64,000 bases of DNA from Pseudomonas sp. Root71 (GCF_001429045.1 NZ_LMHY01000002.1:186001-250000), one strand, 5' to 3'; shown: positions 21,364 through 29,682, counted from the stretch's first letter. Notes: generated from the sequence alone by a model not told the origin. A program made the numbers and translations.

Positions 21364-22074
21364 CTATTTGATGTGCCTTCCGCCATTGACGGTCAGTGTG
21401 GTGCCGGTGACATAAGGGTTGTCGAGCAGGTAGCGCAGGCTCTGGTAGATCACTTCGCTGCCGGGTTCGATGCCCAGTGCGGACTTGGCCAGCGCCTTGG
21501 CGCGGTAGGCCGCGTCGTCCTTAGGGTTGAACAGTAGCAGGGCCGGCGCGATCCCGTTGACCTTGATGGCCGGCGCGTACCTGGCGGCGAAGGACAGGGT
21601 CAGGCTGTCGAGCCCGGCCTTGCTGGCGCAATAGCCGATGTGCTTGCTGCTGCCCTTGCGGGTCACGTCATCGCTGATGTGCACGATGTCGGCGGGGCTT
21701 GAGCGTTGCAACAGATCGGCGCAATGCAGGTTGATCAGGTAGGGCGCCAGCATGTGCACGCTGAACATGCGGGTGAATGCCGCGGCGTCGGTGTCCGGCG
21801 TTTCGGCCAGCCATTCGGAGGCGTTGTGGACAATCGCCCGCAAACAGTCGGTATGGGTTCTCAGTTCGCTGATGAAGGCGAGGATCCCGGCCTCGCTGGC
21901 GAAGTCCGCGAACACCGCGGTGGCCCCGAGGTCGCGCAGGGCTTGTACGCCGGGGCGCTCGTTGCGGTAACTGAATATCACCCGATGGCCATCTTCCAGC
22001 AATCGCCGGGCGCAGTGCAGGCCGACACGCTGGCCGGCGCCGGTAATGAGGACAGGGGCTGCGGAAGAAGTCAT
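21364..22074 (-). CDS. folM: Dihydromonapterin reductase (SDR)
   Basis: FolM reduces dihydromonapterin to tetrahydromonapterin with NADPH. The 236-residue short-chain dehydrogenase has [20 protein letters not shown] (cofactor site), [30 protein letters not shown] with catalytic Tyr-x3-Lys in GYCASK, and [16 protein letters not shown]. It is the first gene of folM-folE-folX. ATG at 22074 is chosen because conserved sequence starts directly after it; a longer frame extends into a REP. Confidence 0.9.
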   Translation of the reverse strand: MTSSAAPVLITGAGQRVGLHCARRLLEDGHRVIFSYRNERPGVQALRDLGATAVFADFASEAGILAFISELRTHTDCLRAIVHNASEWLAETPDTDAAAFTRMFSVHMLAPYLINLHCADLLQRSSPADIVHISDDVTRKGSSKHIGYCASKAGLDSLTLSFAARYAPAIKVNGIAPALLLFNPKDDAAYRAKALAKSALGIEPGSEVIYQSLRYLLDNPYVTGTTLTVNGGRHIK

Positions 22075-22135
22075 GAACGGCTCGCATCGCGGTGAGAGCA
22101 AAACTATACCAGCGAGGAGTCGTGAGATGTCTCGG

Positions 22136-22216
22136 AAAAGATCGCAGGCTTCGCCAGCTCCTACTAATCGACAACAGATGACGGCCCGTAGGAGCTGGCG
22201 AAGCCTGCGATCTTTT
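22136..22216. repeat. Paired REP sequence (type A variant)
   Basis: AAAAGATCGCAGGCTTCGCC and its inverse GGCGAAGCCTGCGATCTTTT, a variant with GGCTTCGCC for GCCTTCGGC in the stem; both arms carry matching compensatory changes. Its right end supplies part of the stop codon of the next gene. Confidence 0.85.
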
Positions 22217-22784
22217 AACGATTTTGCGGTACTGAGGTCGTGGGCAATGGACGTACCGGCGTGCTGTTCAGCCAGCCGGCCAGCAAACGGGTCGACAACG
22301 GAATGAACAAATAAACCATCAGCGGCGTCAGGCACAGTGTGCTGAGCAATACCCGCGGCAGCAGGCTCATGTCACTGATCAGCGGACCCAGTACAAAGTT
22401 GAACAGCAACGAAACCGGAAAGAACGCCAGCCAGATCGCCACTGCCTGTTTCCAGCGCGGCGGGCGTTGACCGACGGCACCGAACCAGCCCTCGATGCCG
22501 CTGACCCGGTGTTCTGTCGGGTGGGCGAACAGGTCGCTGCCACGTGCCAGCCAGGCAGTGCGCGAGGCCGAATGCTCCCAGGCGTGCAGGGTCTGCTCGT
22601 CGGCGAAGCGGAAAATGATCTGGAATTCGTCGTCCTCGGGCGGCGGAGCGAGCACACCGGAGCCGAGATAACCGGGAAAATCGGTGGCCAGTTGTTCGCC
22701 TTCGCGCAGCCAGGCAATCAGGTCCTGGTAACGTCCATTGGCAACACGGCGAGCAACCATCAGCGTGACGGGAGGGGTAGACAT
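22215..22784 (-). CDS. Antibiotic biosynthesis monooxygenase (ABM)-domain membrane protein
   Basis: The 189-residue protein joins an N-terminal ABM ferredoxin-like domain (about 1-95: VTLMVARRVANGRYQDLIAW, FPGYLGSGVL, FQIIFRFADEQTLHAWEHS) to two C-terminal membrane segments (about 112-135 and 145-165). This ABM-plus-transmembrane layout is common in Pseudomonas but has no known function. It is transcribed divergently from the LitR-type regulator, sharing a 223-bp promoter region. Confidence 0.82.
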   Translation of the reverse strand: MSTPPVTLMVARRVANGRYQDLIAWLREGEQLATDFPGYLGSGVLAPPPEDDEFQIIFRFADEQTLHAWEHSASRTAWLARGSDLFAHPTEHRVSGIEGWFGAVGQRPPRWKQAVAIWLAFFPVSLLFNFVLGPLISDMSLLPRVLLSTLCLTPLMVYLFIPLSTRLLAGWLNSTPVRPLPTTSVPQNR

Positions 22785-22939
22785 TGTGTATCTCCGTAAG
22801 GCATTTGCGTCGCTCCGGATAGGAACTTCGCCAGGCACAGCGCCGGGGTGGTGGGCTGCGACTCGAAACGAGCAAGGATTATTCCTGATTCCGTCCCTGG
22901 CGTCTGTGACCTTGATCCGTTGATTGGCGGTATCGATTT

Positions 22940-22974
22940 TTTACGGAAACTTTACGGGGCAGGGGCGTTAGAAT
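22940..22974 (+). promoter_or_regulatory. Direct repeat and -10-like element upstream of merR/litR
   Basis: TTTACGG occurs at 22940-22946 and 22951-22957, an 11-bp period (one helical turn). TAGAAT at 22969-22974 resembles a -10 box. This is a possible operator/promoter of the regulator gene starting at 23008. It does not match the T(G/A)TACA-N12-TGTA(C/T)A direct repeat reported for PplR1. Confidence 0.35.
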
Positions 22975-23007
22975 AAGGCTCGGACGATACAGGGATGTTT
23001 CAACAGG

Positions 23008-23967
23008 ATGCCCATAATTACAGACGTCGCTTCAGGCTCCACGCAGGCCGTCGCTCTCGAACAGGAAGAACTCTTTCCCATTCGCGAGGTGGCGCGACTG
23101 ACAGGTGTCAACCCGGTCACGCTTCGAGCCTGGGAGCGCCGATATGGCCTGATTGCTCCAACACGCACCGATAGTGGGCATCGCCTGTATTCGATGTCCG
23201 ATATCGAGCGTGTCCACAGCATCCTTGGCTGGATCGAGCGCGGGGTTGCCGTCAGCAAGATCGGCAAGATACTGGCCAGGACCAAGCCGCTCCAGCCGTT
23301 GTCGCACATCATCCCCAGCAGCCTTGTGGAAGCCGATTACGCTCAGTGGCGGCAGCAGGTGCTTACTGCGGTCAACGGGTTTGACGACCTTCGGCTGGAG
23401 CAGGTCTACGGGCAGATCTTTTCCAGCTACTCCCTGCCGGTGGTGTTCCAGGACATTCTGATCCCCGTCTGGAAGCAATTGTTGCAACGCCAGGATCAGT
23501 TCGGTGGAACCAGCGAGTGGCTGTTCCTGGATGGCTTTCTGCGGTCCCGGGTAGTGCAGCGTCTATTGTTGATGCGCGAAAAACAGCCGCGTGGCGTGGT
23601 CATTTGTGCTCTGGATGGCAATTGCCGGGAACTGGAACTGCTGGTCGCCGCGCTGTTCCTGAGTTCCGGACCATTGGCCGTTCGTGTACTGAACATGGGC
23701 CAGCCATTCGAGGAGCTGGCGCTGATGTGTGAAAGGATCAAGCCCCTGGCACTGGTGCTGTTTTCCAATCATGCGCCTGCTCCCGAGTTGCCGCGGCGCC
23801 TGAATCGCCTGGCCATGAGTCTGGAGTGTCGGTTGTTGTTGGCCGGCGATGCTTGCGACCTGGTACAGGAGAGCCTGGCCGGGTCATCGATCGGTTGCCT
23901 GGGCAATGAAGGGGAGTTCATGAGCCAGCGTCTGAAGCAGTTCCTGGCGGGTACTCTGGATACTTGA
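23008..23967 (+). CDS. MerR family regulator, class II LitR/PplR-like
   Basis: The 319-residue protein has an N-terminal MerR winged helix (about 22-90: LFPIREVARLTGVNPVTLRA, WERRYGLIAPTRTDSGHRLY) and a long C-terminal domain like that of LitR/CarH. The B12-binding D/E-x-H-x2-G motif is absent: the matching place reads ALDGNCRELE. This is the class II LitR state, which does not use adenosyl-cobalamin. In P. putida such proteins (PplR1-3) repress light-induced genes and are controlled by adjacent short LOV proteins. A LOV gene lies 660 bp downstream here, on the opposite strand. Confidence 0.87.
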   Translation: MPIITDVASGSTQAVALEQEELFPIREVARLTGVNPVTLRAWERRYGLIAPTRTDSGHRLYSMSDIERVHSILGWIERGVAVSKIGKILARTKPLQPLSHIIPSSLVEADYAQWRQQVLTAVNGFDDLRLEQVYGQIFSSYSLPVVFQDILIPVWKQLLQRQDQFGGTSEWLFLDGFLRSRVVQRLLLMREKQPRGVVICALDGNCRELELLVAALFLSSGPLAVRVLNMGQPFEELALMCERIKPLALVLFSNHAPAPELPRRLNRLAMSLECRLLLAGDACDLVQESLAGSSIGCLGNEGEFMSQRLKQFLAGTLDT

Positions 23968-23970
23968 AGT

Positions 23971-24576
23971 TCAGAGATGCAGCGTTGGATGAGTCAAACG
24001 ATGCTGTTGCAGGATGAACTGGCGCAGACGCTCGGTTTCGTCCGTATCGCCCTGGCTCAGTTGATAGGCGTAGAAGCCCTTTTCGTTTTCTTTCTCGAAG
24101 GTGCCGCGCAAGGCAATCCGCTCGTAGCCTGAGGGGCTGAACCACAAGGCGAAATGCTTCGGCGGTTTGGTCTTGTTGCGAGCTTCCAGCAAAACCCCTT
24201 TGCACGACACTTCGTGTACCCACAGGGTGCCGGGTTGACCCTTGGCGTTTTCCAGCGCTACCGGTTCGTCCAGCACCAGGCGCCAAGGCCGGACCATCGG
24301 GCCGTCTTCATAGATGCTCGGTACGCCGAGACGCAAATGCAGCGCATGGAACTCGTCTTCCACCAGGTGCAGGGGGAAGGTCATTTGCTGGTTTTCGAAG
24401 CTGGCTTGAATGGTGACCTGCTCATGGGCCGCCAGGCGAGTGAGCAGGTCACGGATTTGCGAACCACCGTTGACGAGCAGGCTCGACGTCGCGTCCCGCA
24501 CATTGAGTTGCGGGTTGTGTTGCATGGTCTGGATGAAATCCAGCTCATCCTGGGTCAGGAGCGCGTCGCGTTGCAT
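23971..24576 (-). CDS. PilZ/YcgR-like protein with degenerate c-di-GMP motif
   Basis: A 201-residue soluble protein. Residues about 1-110 look like the YcgR N-terminal barrel (LLTRLAAHEQVTIQASFENQ, FHALHLRLGVPSIYEDG), followed by a PilZ-like barrel with VHEVSCKGVLLE in the place of the D/N-x-S-x2-G motif. The RxxxR half is only RPWR, so c-di-GMP binding is doubtful. Convergent with the LitR gene (3 bp between stops) and 54 bp downstream of the LOV gene on the same strand, so likely in an operon with it. Assignment rests on overall pattern; moderately sure. Confidence 0.6.
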   Translation of the reverse strand: MQRDALLTQDELDFIQTMQHNPQLNVRDATSSLLVNGGSQIRDLLTRLAAHEQVTIQASFENQQMTFPLHLVEDEFHALHLRLGVPSIYEDGPMVRPWRLVLDEPVALENAKGQPGTLWVHEVSCKGVLLEARNKTKPPKHFALWFSPSGYERIALRGTFEKENEKGFYAYQLSQGDTDETERLRQFILQQHRLTHPTLHL

Positions 24577-24630
24577 GGCCAGCTCGAAGGATATAGTTAC
24601 AAAATCATTGGTGATTGTAGTTACTGACCA

Positions 24631-25107
24631 TTAATTCCGGGTTTCGTTTGCGCCGTTCGTCGCCTTGAGCGCGGCAAGCTCGGCCTGGAGTTCAGCCAAT
24701 TGCCCTTCCAGCTGTGCCACGCGCTGTTGCGCCTTGACCTGTACGGTGACGTCTTTCTGCACTCCAACGAAATAGGTTTGCCCGTCCGCCGGATTTTTCA
24801 CCGTTGAAAGGGACAGCTCGTTCCAGAACGGTGTGCCGTCCTTGCGGTAGTTGCGCAGTATTTCCCGGCAGGATCCTTCGCGGTTCAATGCATCGCGAAT
24901 CAATGGCAGGGCTTCCTGATCGCGGTCTCCCGACTGCAGGAAGCGACAGTCCTGATAGAGGATTTCTTCACTGGAATACCCCGTCAGGCGTTCGAACGCG
25001 GGGTTGACGTAAATGAGGATCTTGTCCTGTTCACCTTCCTTTTCGGCAATCACGATACCGTCATTGGAGGCGTTGATTACCATTTGCAGCAGTTGTGCAT
25101 TAATCAT
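24631..25107 (-). CDS. Short LOV-domain blue-light photoreceptor (PpSB-LOV type)
   Basis: The 158-residue protein is one LOV/PAS domain plus a C-terminal helix. GYSSEEILYQDCRFLQSGDR holds the flavin-adduct cysteine C54 in the form DCRFLQ, where most LOV proteins have NCRFLQ; P. putida PpSB proteins also have DCRFLQ. NYRKDGTPFWNELSL and YFVGVQKDVT complete the core. Residues 125-150 form a heptad-like coiled coil (RVAQLEGQLAELQAELAALK). No output domain is present, so signalling must go through a partner, probably the nearby LitR regulator. Confidence 0.93.
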   Translation of the reverse strand: MINAQLLQMVINASNDGIVIAEKEGEQDKILIYVNPAFERLTGYSSEEILYQDCRFLQSGDRDQEALPLIRDALNREGSCREILRNYRKDGTPFWNELSLSTVKNPADGQTYFVGVQKDVTVQVKAQQRVAQLEGQLAELQAELAALKATNGANETRN

Positions 25108-25209
25108 CGGAGTATCCTTTCCTGATTGATTGTCGATTGCATTCTAAAAGAACTATCACGACCGTGCTGTTAATATCCGGGTCTTTTACTCGGATTCAGG
25201 ATCAGATTG

Positions 25210-25665
25210 ATGAAAGTCGCCATCATTTCCGGCTCGGTGTACGGCACGGCCGAAGAAGTTGCCCGCCACGCCGCCAGCCTGTTGAAAGCCGCCGGTTTCG
25301 AAACCTGGCACAACCCCCGTGCGACCCTCGCCGACGTCCAGGCGTTCGGCCCCGAAGCTTTTCTGGCGGTGACCTCGACCACCGGCATGGGTGAGCTGCC
25401 GGACAACCTGCAACCGCTGTATTCGACCATGCGTGACCAGTTGCCAGCAGCCTGGCGCGGTTTGCCGGGCGCGGTGATCGGGTTGGGCGATGCGAGCTAT
25501 GGCGATACTTTTTGTGGCGGCGGCGAGCAGATGCGCGAATTGTTCGGTGAGCTGGGCATTCGCGAAGTACTGCCAATGCTGCGCCTGGATGCCAGCGAGA
25601 GCGTGACCCCGGAGACGGACGCCGAGCCTTGGCTGGCGGACCTGATCAACGCACTGCGCGACTGA
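25210..25665 (+). CDS. Flavodoxin (MioC-like)
   Basis: The 151-residue protein is a single flavodoxin domain: MKVAIISGSVYGTAEEVARH gives the FMN phosphate loop, FLAVTSTTGMGELPDNLQP the second FMN loop, and GLGDASYGDTFCGGGEQM the third. It is an electron carrier in the cytoplasm. ATG at 25210 is preferred to the TTG three bases upstream. It is divergent from the LOV gene across a 102-bp gap; a link to light responses is only suggested by position. Confidence 0.88.
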   Translation: MKVAIISGSVYGTAEEVARHAASLLKAAGFETWHNPRATLADVQAFGPEAFLAVTSTTGMGELPDNLQPLYSTMRDQLPAAWRGLPGAVIGLGDASYGDTFCGGGEQMRELFGELGIREVLPMLRLDASESVTPETDAEPWLADLINALRD

Positions 25666-25890
25666 CCATTGCCACGACACCCACGCCAGTCATGGTTCTG
25701 ACAGTGCGCTGAAAACGGCCTGTCTGACCCTCGCTGGCGCCGGTCAATTGACATGGATCCAAGGCGGCAGAACGGCTGACTCGCTGGGTCATCAAGCTGG
25801 CTGCCAATGCAACTACAGGAACCTCAAGGGCTGGCTAGACTCGGTAAAGATAGGAAACACTCCATCATAAAAACACCGAGGCTTCCTGCC

Positions 25891-26673
25891 GTGACCGTCG
25901 CCCCCGTCCAATCATCTCCGAGTGTCAAAGACCAGGTCAGTGCTGCCGAGTGGCAGACCCGCATTGACCTGGCAGCCTGTTATCGCCTGGTCGCCCAGCA
26001 TGGCTGGGATGACCTGATCTTCACCCATATCTCCGCCAAGGTGCCCGGCACCGAAGATTTCCTGATCAACCCGTTCGGGTTGATGTTTCACGAAATCAGC
26101 GCGTCGAGCCTGGTCAAGGTGGATCAGGCCGGCAACAAGCTGATGGACAGTCCTTACGAGATCAATCCGGCGGGTTACACCATCCACAGCGCCGTGCACG
26201 AAGTCCGCCACGATGTCGTCTGCGTGCTCCACACCCACACGGCTTCGGGGGTTGCGGTGTCGGCACAGAAGCAGGGTGTTCTGCCGATCAGCCAACAGTC
26301 ATTGTTCGTGCTTTCCAGCCTGGCCTACCACGCCTACGAAGGCGTGGCGCTCAACCATGAAGAGAAAGTGCGGCTACAGGCCGACCTCGGTGAAAACAAT
26401 TTCCTGATGTTGCATAACCACGGTTTGCTCACCTGCGGCAGCACCATCGCCGATACGTTCCTGATGATGTTCACCTTTCAACGTGCCTGTGACATTCAGG
26501 TCATGGCGCAAAACGGTGCCGCTGAGCTGATCGCCATCGAACCGCAGATTCTGGCCGGCGCCAAAGCCATGATCGCGGGTGTCACCCGAAGTGCTCAAGG
26601 AATGGGCGGAGCGCTGGCCTGGCCGGCGCTGCTGCGCAAACTCGATAAACTGGACCCGGGTTATAAACTCTAA
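25891..26673 (+). CDS. Class II aldolase/adducin family protein
   Basis: A 260-residue protein with the class II aldolase fold: GWDDLIFTHISAKVPG, VLHTHTASGVAVSAQ with HxH metal ligands, LMLHNHGLLTCG with the third His site. Members cleave or epimerise sugar phosphates or related hydroxy acids, but this subgroup has no known substrate. The GTG at 25891 fits the conserved start VTVAPVQSSPSVKDQVSAAE; earlier in-frame ATG at 25807 lacks a ribosome site and conservation. Its stop overlaps the start of the hydrolase by one base (TAATG). Confidence 0.82.
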   Translation: MTVAPVQSSPSVKDQVSAAEWQTRIDLAACYRLVAQHGWDDLIFTHISAKVPGTEDFLINPFGLMFHEISASSLVKVDQAGNKLMDSPYEINPAGYTIHSAVHEVRHDVVCVLHTHTASGVAVSAQKQGVLPISQQSLFVLSSLAYHAYEGVALNHEEKVRLQADLGENNFLMLHNHGLLTCGSTIADTFLMMFTFQRACDIQVMAQNGAAELIAIEPQILAGAKAMIAGVTRSAQGMGGALAWPALLRKLDKLDPGYKL

Positions 26674-27575
26674 TGGCACTCGCCGAGATCCCGCTGTGTG
26701 TCTGGCGCAAACGCAGCCAGGCGTTCGTGTTCCGTGGCCAGACCATCCGTTACTGGACAGCAGGGCAGGGTGAACCGTTGTTGCTCATTCACGGCTTTCC
26801 GTCCGCCAGTTGGGACTGGCATTACCTGTGGCAGCCATTGGCCCAGCGCTTTCGCGTGATCGCCTGCGACATGCTGGGCTTCGGCGATTCGGCCAAACCG
26901 GTGAATCACGAATACAGCCTGCTGGAGCAGGCGGATCTGCAGCAGGCACTGCTTGAACACCTGAATGTCGAGCAGCCAGTGCACCTGCTCGCCCACGATT
27001 ACGGTGACAGCGTGGCCCAGGAACTGCTGGCCAGGCATTACGAATCGCGGTTGGAACTGGCCAGTTGCGTGTTTCTCAACGGCGGGTTGTTTCCGGAAAC
27101 CCACCACCCGCTACTGATGCAAAAACTCTTGCTCAGCCCGTTGGGCTGGATGATTGGCCGCGCCTTCAGTCGTGATGGCCTGGTGAGAAGCTTTCGGCAG
27201 ATTTTCGGCCCGCAAACCCGTCCCAGTGAAAGCCAGATGGATGACTTCTGGAGCCTGGTCGAAAGCCAGCGCGGGCCACGGATCATGCACAAATTGATCG
27301 CCTACATCCCGGAGCGACGCGTCTGGCGCAACCGCTGGGTGAGCGCGATGCAACGTGGTGAAGTGCCGCTGCGAGTGATCGATGGCGGGGTCGATCCGGT
27401 CTCCGGGGTGCACATGGTCGAGCGTTACCGTGAGCTGATCCCGGATGCGGACACAGTGGTATTGCCCGACATTGGCCACTACCCGCAGATCGAGGCGCCC
27501 TGCGAGGTGCTCAAGCATTACCTGGTGTTTCGCGATCAGCTGCTCTTGCCGCCGCGCAAGGTGGCGTGTTCCTGA
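26673..27575 (+). CDS. Alpha/beta hydrolase, haloalkane dehalogenase/epoxide hydrolase-like
   Basis: A 300-residue alpha/beta hydrolase. LLIHGFPSASWDWHYLWQPL is the oxyanion segment; LLAHDYGDSVAQ is the nucleophile elbow with Asp (HDYGDS), as in haloalkane dehalogenases and epoxide hydrolases, not Ser; GHYPQIEAP carries the catalytic His near the end. The substrate is unknown. TAATG overlap with the aldolase gene means translational coupling, so the two probably act on related compounds. Confidence 0.82.
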   Translation: MALAEIPLCVWRKRSQAFVFRGQTIRYWTAGQGEPLLLIHGFPSASWDWHYLWQPLAQRFRVIACDMLGFGDSAKPVNHEYSLLEQADLQQALLEHLNVEQPVHLLAHDYGDSVAQELLARHYESRLELASCVFLNGGLFPETHHPLLMQKLLLSPLGWMIGRAFSRDGLVRSFRQIFGPQTRPSESQMDDFWSLVESQRGPRIMHKLIAYIPERRVWRNRWVSAMQRGEVPLRVIDGGVDPVSGVHMVERYRELIPDADTVVLPDIGHYPQIEAPCEVLKHYLVFRDQLLLPPRKVACS

Positions 27576-27745
27576 ATCGCAGCGTTGAATCTGTCCTTCT
27601 TCTGTGGGATCGCGTCATCCTGTCCGACACGATCATCATCCCCCAGCCTTATCGCGCACCATTCAGCCTCCCCCGTGTTCATTGTGACCCGCTACGCCGT
27701 GCCTGAAACTCGGACTCACTGTCCCTTGGCCTGCTGGAGTCCCCC

Positions 27746-28657
27746 ATGAATGAGTCTGTGCGCTTCGAAGATAAAGTCGTGATCATCACCGGAGCCGGTG
27801 GCGGCCTGGGACGGACGCATGCACTTCTGTTCGCCAAACAGGGCGCCAGGGTGCTGGTCAACGATCTTGGCGGCTCGGCCCAGGGCGAAGGCGCCAATGC
27901 CTCGGCCGCCGACCGCGTGGTCGCAGAGATCCGCGAGGCTGGCGGCATTGCCGAAGCCAACCACGACTCGGTCACTGACGGTGACAAACTGGTCCAGCAC
28001 GCCCTGGACGTCTTCGGTCGCGTCGATGTGGTTGTCAACAACGCCGGGATCCTGCGGGACAAGACCTTCCACAAAATGGATGACGCCGACTGGGACCTGG
28101 TTTACCGCGTCCACGTCGAAGGCGCCTACAAAGTCACCCGCGCCGCCTGGCCGCATATGCGCGAGCAAAACTACGGCCGGGTGATTTTCACTGCGTCGAC
28201 CTCGGGCATCTATGGCAACTTTGGCCAGTCCAACTACGGCATGGCCAAGCTCGGTCTCTACGGCCTGACGCGCACCCTGGCCATCGAAGGCCGCAAGAAC
28301 AACATCCTGGTCAACGCCATCGCCCCCACCGGAGGCACGCGCATGACCGAAGGCCTGATCCCGCCGCAAGTCTTCGAACAGCTAAAGCCCGAACTGGTCA
28401 GCCCGCTGGTGGTGTACCTGGCCAGCGAGAACTGCCAGGAAACCTCCGGTCTGTTCGAAGTCGGCGGCGGCTGGATGGGCAAGGTCCGCTGGGAGCGCAG
28501 CCTCGGCATCGGTTTCGATCCACGGGCCGGTTTCTCCCCGGAAGACGTGGCGGCGCACTGGCAGCAGATTTGCGACTTCGAAGGCGCGGCGCACCCGAAG
28601 GACAACATCGAGGCGTTGAAGGAAATGATGGGAAACTTGCAGAAGTATTCGCTCTGA
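27746..28657 (+). CDS. SDR family 3-hydroxyacyl-CoA dehydrogenase-like protein
   Basis: The 303-residue enzyme is a short-chain dehydrogenase closest in layout to the (3R)-hydroxyacyl-CoA dehydrogenase part of peroxisomal MFE-2: VIITGAGGGLGRTHALLFAK (NAD site), DVVVNNAGILRDKTFHKM, IFTASTSGIYGNFGQSNYGM with Ser and Tyr, Lys in GMAKLG, and a C-terminal extension beyond residue 240. Likely role is beta-oxidation of a fatty or steroid-like acyl-CoA; substrate unknown. CTGGAG lies 7 bp before the ATG. Confidence 0.84.
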   Translation: MNESVRFEDKVVIITGAGGGLGRTHALLFAKQGARVLVNDLGGSAQGEGANASAADRVVAEIREAGGIAEANHDSVTDGDKLVQHALDVFGRVDVVVNNAGILRDKTFHKMDDADWDLVYRVHVEGAYKVTRAAWPHMREQNYGRVIFTASTSGIYGNFGQSNYGMAKLGLYGLTRTLAIEGRKNNILVNAIAPTGGTRMTEGLIPPQVFEQLKPELVSPLVVYLASENCQETSGLFEVGGGWMGKVRWERSLGIGFDPRAGFSPEDVAAHWQQICDFEGAAHPKDNIEALKEMMGNLQKYSL

Positions 28658-28662
28658 AAGCG

Positions 28663-28693
28663 CCGGCAAGGTCACATTGACCGACCTTGCCGG
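28663..28693. terminator. Bidirectional hairpin between convergent genes
   Basis: CCGGCAAGGTC (28663-28673) and GACCTTGCCGG (28683-28693), an 11-bp perfect stem with a 9-nt loop. A short TTGTTG follows on the plus side. It lies between the SDR and amidase genes. Confidence 0.7.
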
Positions 28694-28731
28694 TTGTTGC
28701 ATTTGTCGGCTGCAAAGCCGTTTGCCAATGG

Positions 28732-29502
28732 TCAGCCCGGGAAGTATTTGACTACCAGCGCCTTCAGGTTGGCGGCTGTTTGCGCGTCCATTTTTCCATC
28801 GAAGTTTTCCGGGCGAAAATGTAACTGGAATGCCCGCACCAATTGTTGAAAACCGCCTTCCGTGGACGCGCCCGAAACATCGTATCCATAGGTTTTGAAC
28901 AGCCCCAGCAATTCGCTTCGGGCTGGAGCGCCGGATGTGTTGTATTGGCGCAGATACTCGTCCCGAGTGCTTTCATCGAACCAGGCCCCGACTCCTTTCA
29001 AGTAAAGCTCCCGCCAGGGAAGCATCGGTCCCGGGTCACTTTTGCGGCCGACCGAAACATCGGAGTGGCCCAGAACCTGGGTCGGCGTGATATCCGGGTA
29101 GCGATTGAGGATATTCAGCGCCAGTTGTTCAATCGCGGCAATCTGCTCGGAGTGATACGGCGGGAAGGTGAATTTACCTTTGTTGTCGGTTGCCAGATTC
29201 ACGACTTCAATGCCGATGGACGTGTCATTCAGATTGCTGCGGCTGCCCCACTGACTGACACCCGCGTGCCACGCGCGATGGGTTTCATCCACCAGGTTGA
29301 AAACTTCCTGCCCGGTATAGCCGGCTTTCAGGTAACTGGGGTCCGTGATATCTGGAACCAGATAGTGCGCGCTGACATTCGGGCCGGTCAGGGCACTGAC
29401 AGAACTTGCAAAGTCAGCGGCCGTGTAGTGAAGAATCAGAAAGCGGATTCGACTGTTGAAGCTTCGGGTGGATCGATAGTGGTTGTAGTTGATGGATTTC
29501 AT
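28732..29502 (-). CDS. N-acetylmuramoyl-L-alanine amidase, AmpDh3-like
   Basis: A 256-residue amidase_2 protein with a C-terminal peptidoglycan-binding segment (about 190-255). Zinc ligands are visible: H25 in FLILHYTAADF, the His in THRAWHAGVS, and the HSD triad GHSDVSVGRKSDPGP. The whole length aligns by eye with P. aeruginosa AmpDh3, which cuts the amide between MurNAc and the stem peptide and is exported by a type VI secretion system. No signal peptide is visible. No T6SS genes lie in the window. ATG at 29502 starts the conserved part; GC content is lower than its neighbours. Confidence 0.88.
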   Translation of the reverse strand: MKSINYNHYRSTRSFNSRIRFLILHYTAADFASSVSALTGPNVSAHYLVPDITDPSYLKAGYTGQEVFNLVDETHRAWHAGVSQWGSRSNLNDTSIGIEVVNLATDNKGKFTFPPYHSEQIAAIEQLALNILNRYPDITPTQVLGHSDVSVGRKSDPGPMLPWRELYLKGVGAWFDESTRDEYLRQYNTSGAPARSELLGLFKTYGYDVSGASTEGGFQQLVRAFQLHFRPENFDGKMDAQTAANLKALVVKYFPG

Positions 29503-29608
29503 GTTTGCACTCGCAATAAGTAAGTTTGAAGTCGGACGAAGATCAAAATCGTTCGCCGACTTGCTGTTCAACTTAAAGACTCGAGTGCTTTTGGTGTTTA
29601 CCTATGCT

Positions 29609-29638
29609 TGTAGGTACTTTCTGAAAGAAATGTAGGTA
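29609..29638 (-). promoter_or_regulatory. Direct repeat upstream of the amidase gene
   Basis: TGTAGGTA at 29609-29616 and again at 29631-29638, a 22-bp period (two helical turns). It lies about 110 bp upstream of the amidase start, a fitting place for a regulator site. The binding protein is unknown. Confidence 0.35.
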
Positions 29639-29682
29639 TGTGAAGTTTTGACTGGCAGCTGTTACTCATCAAGAACCATCGC

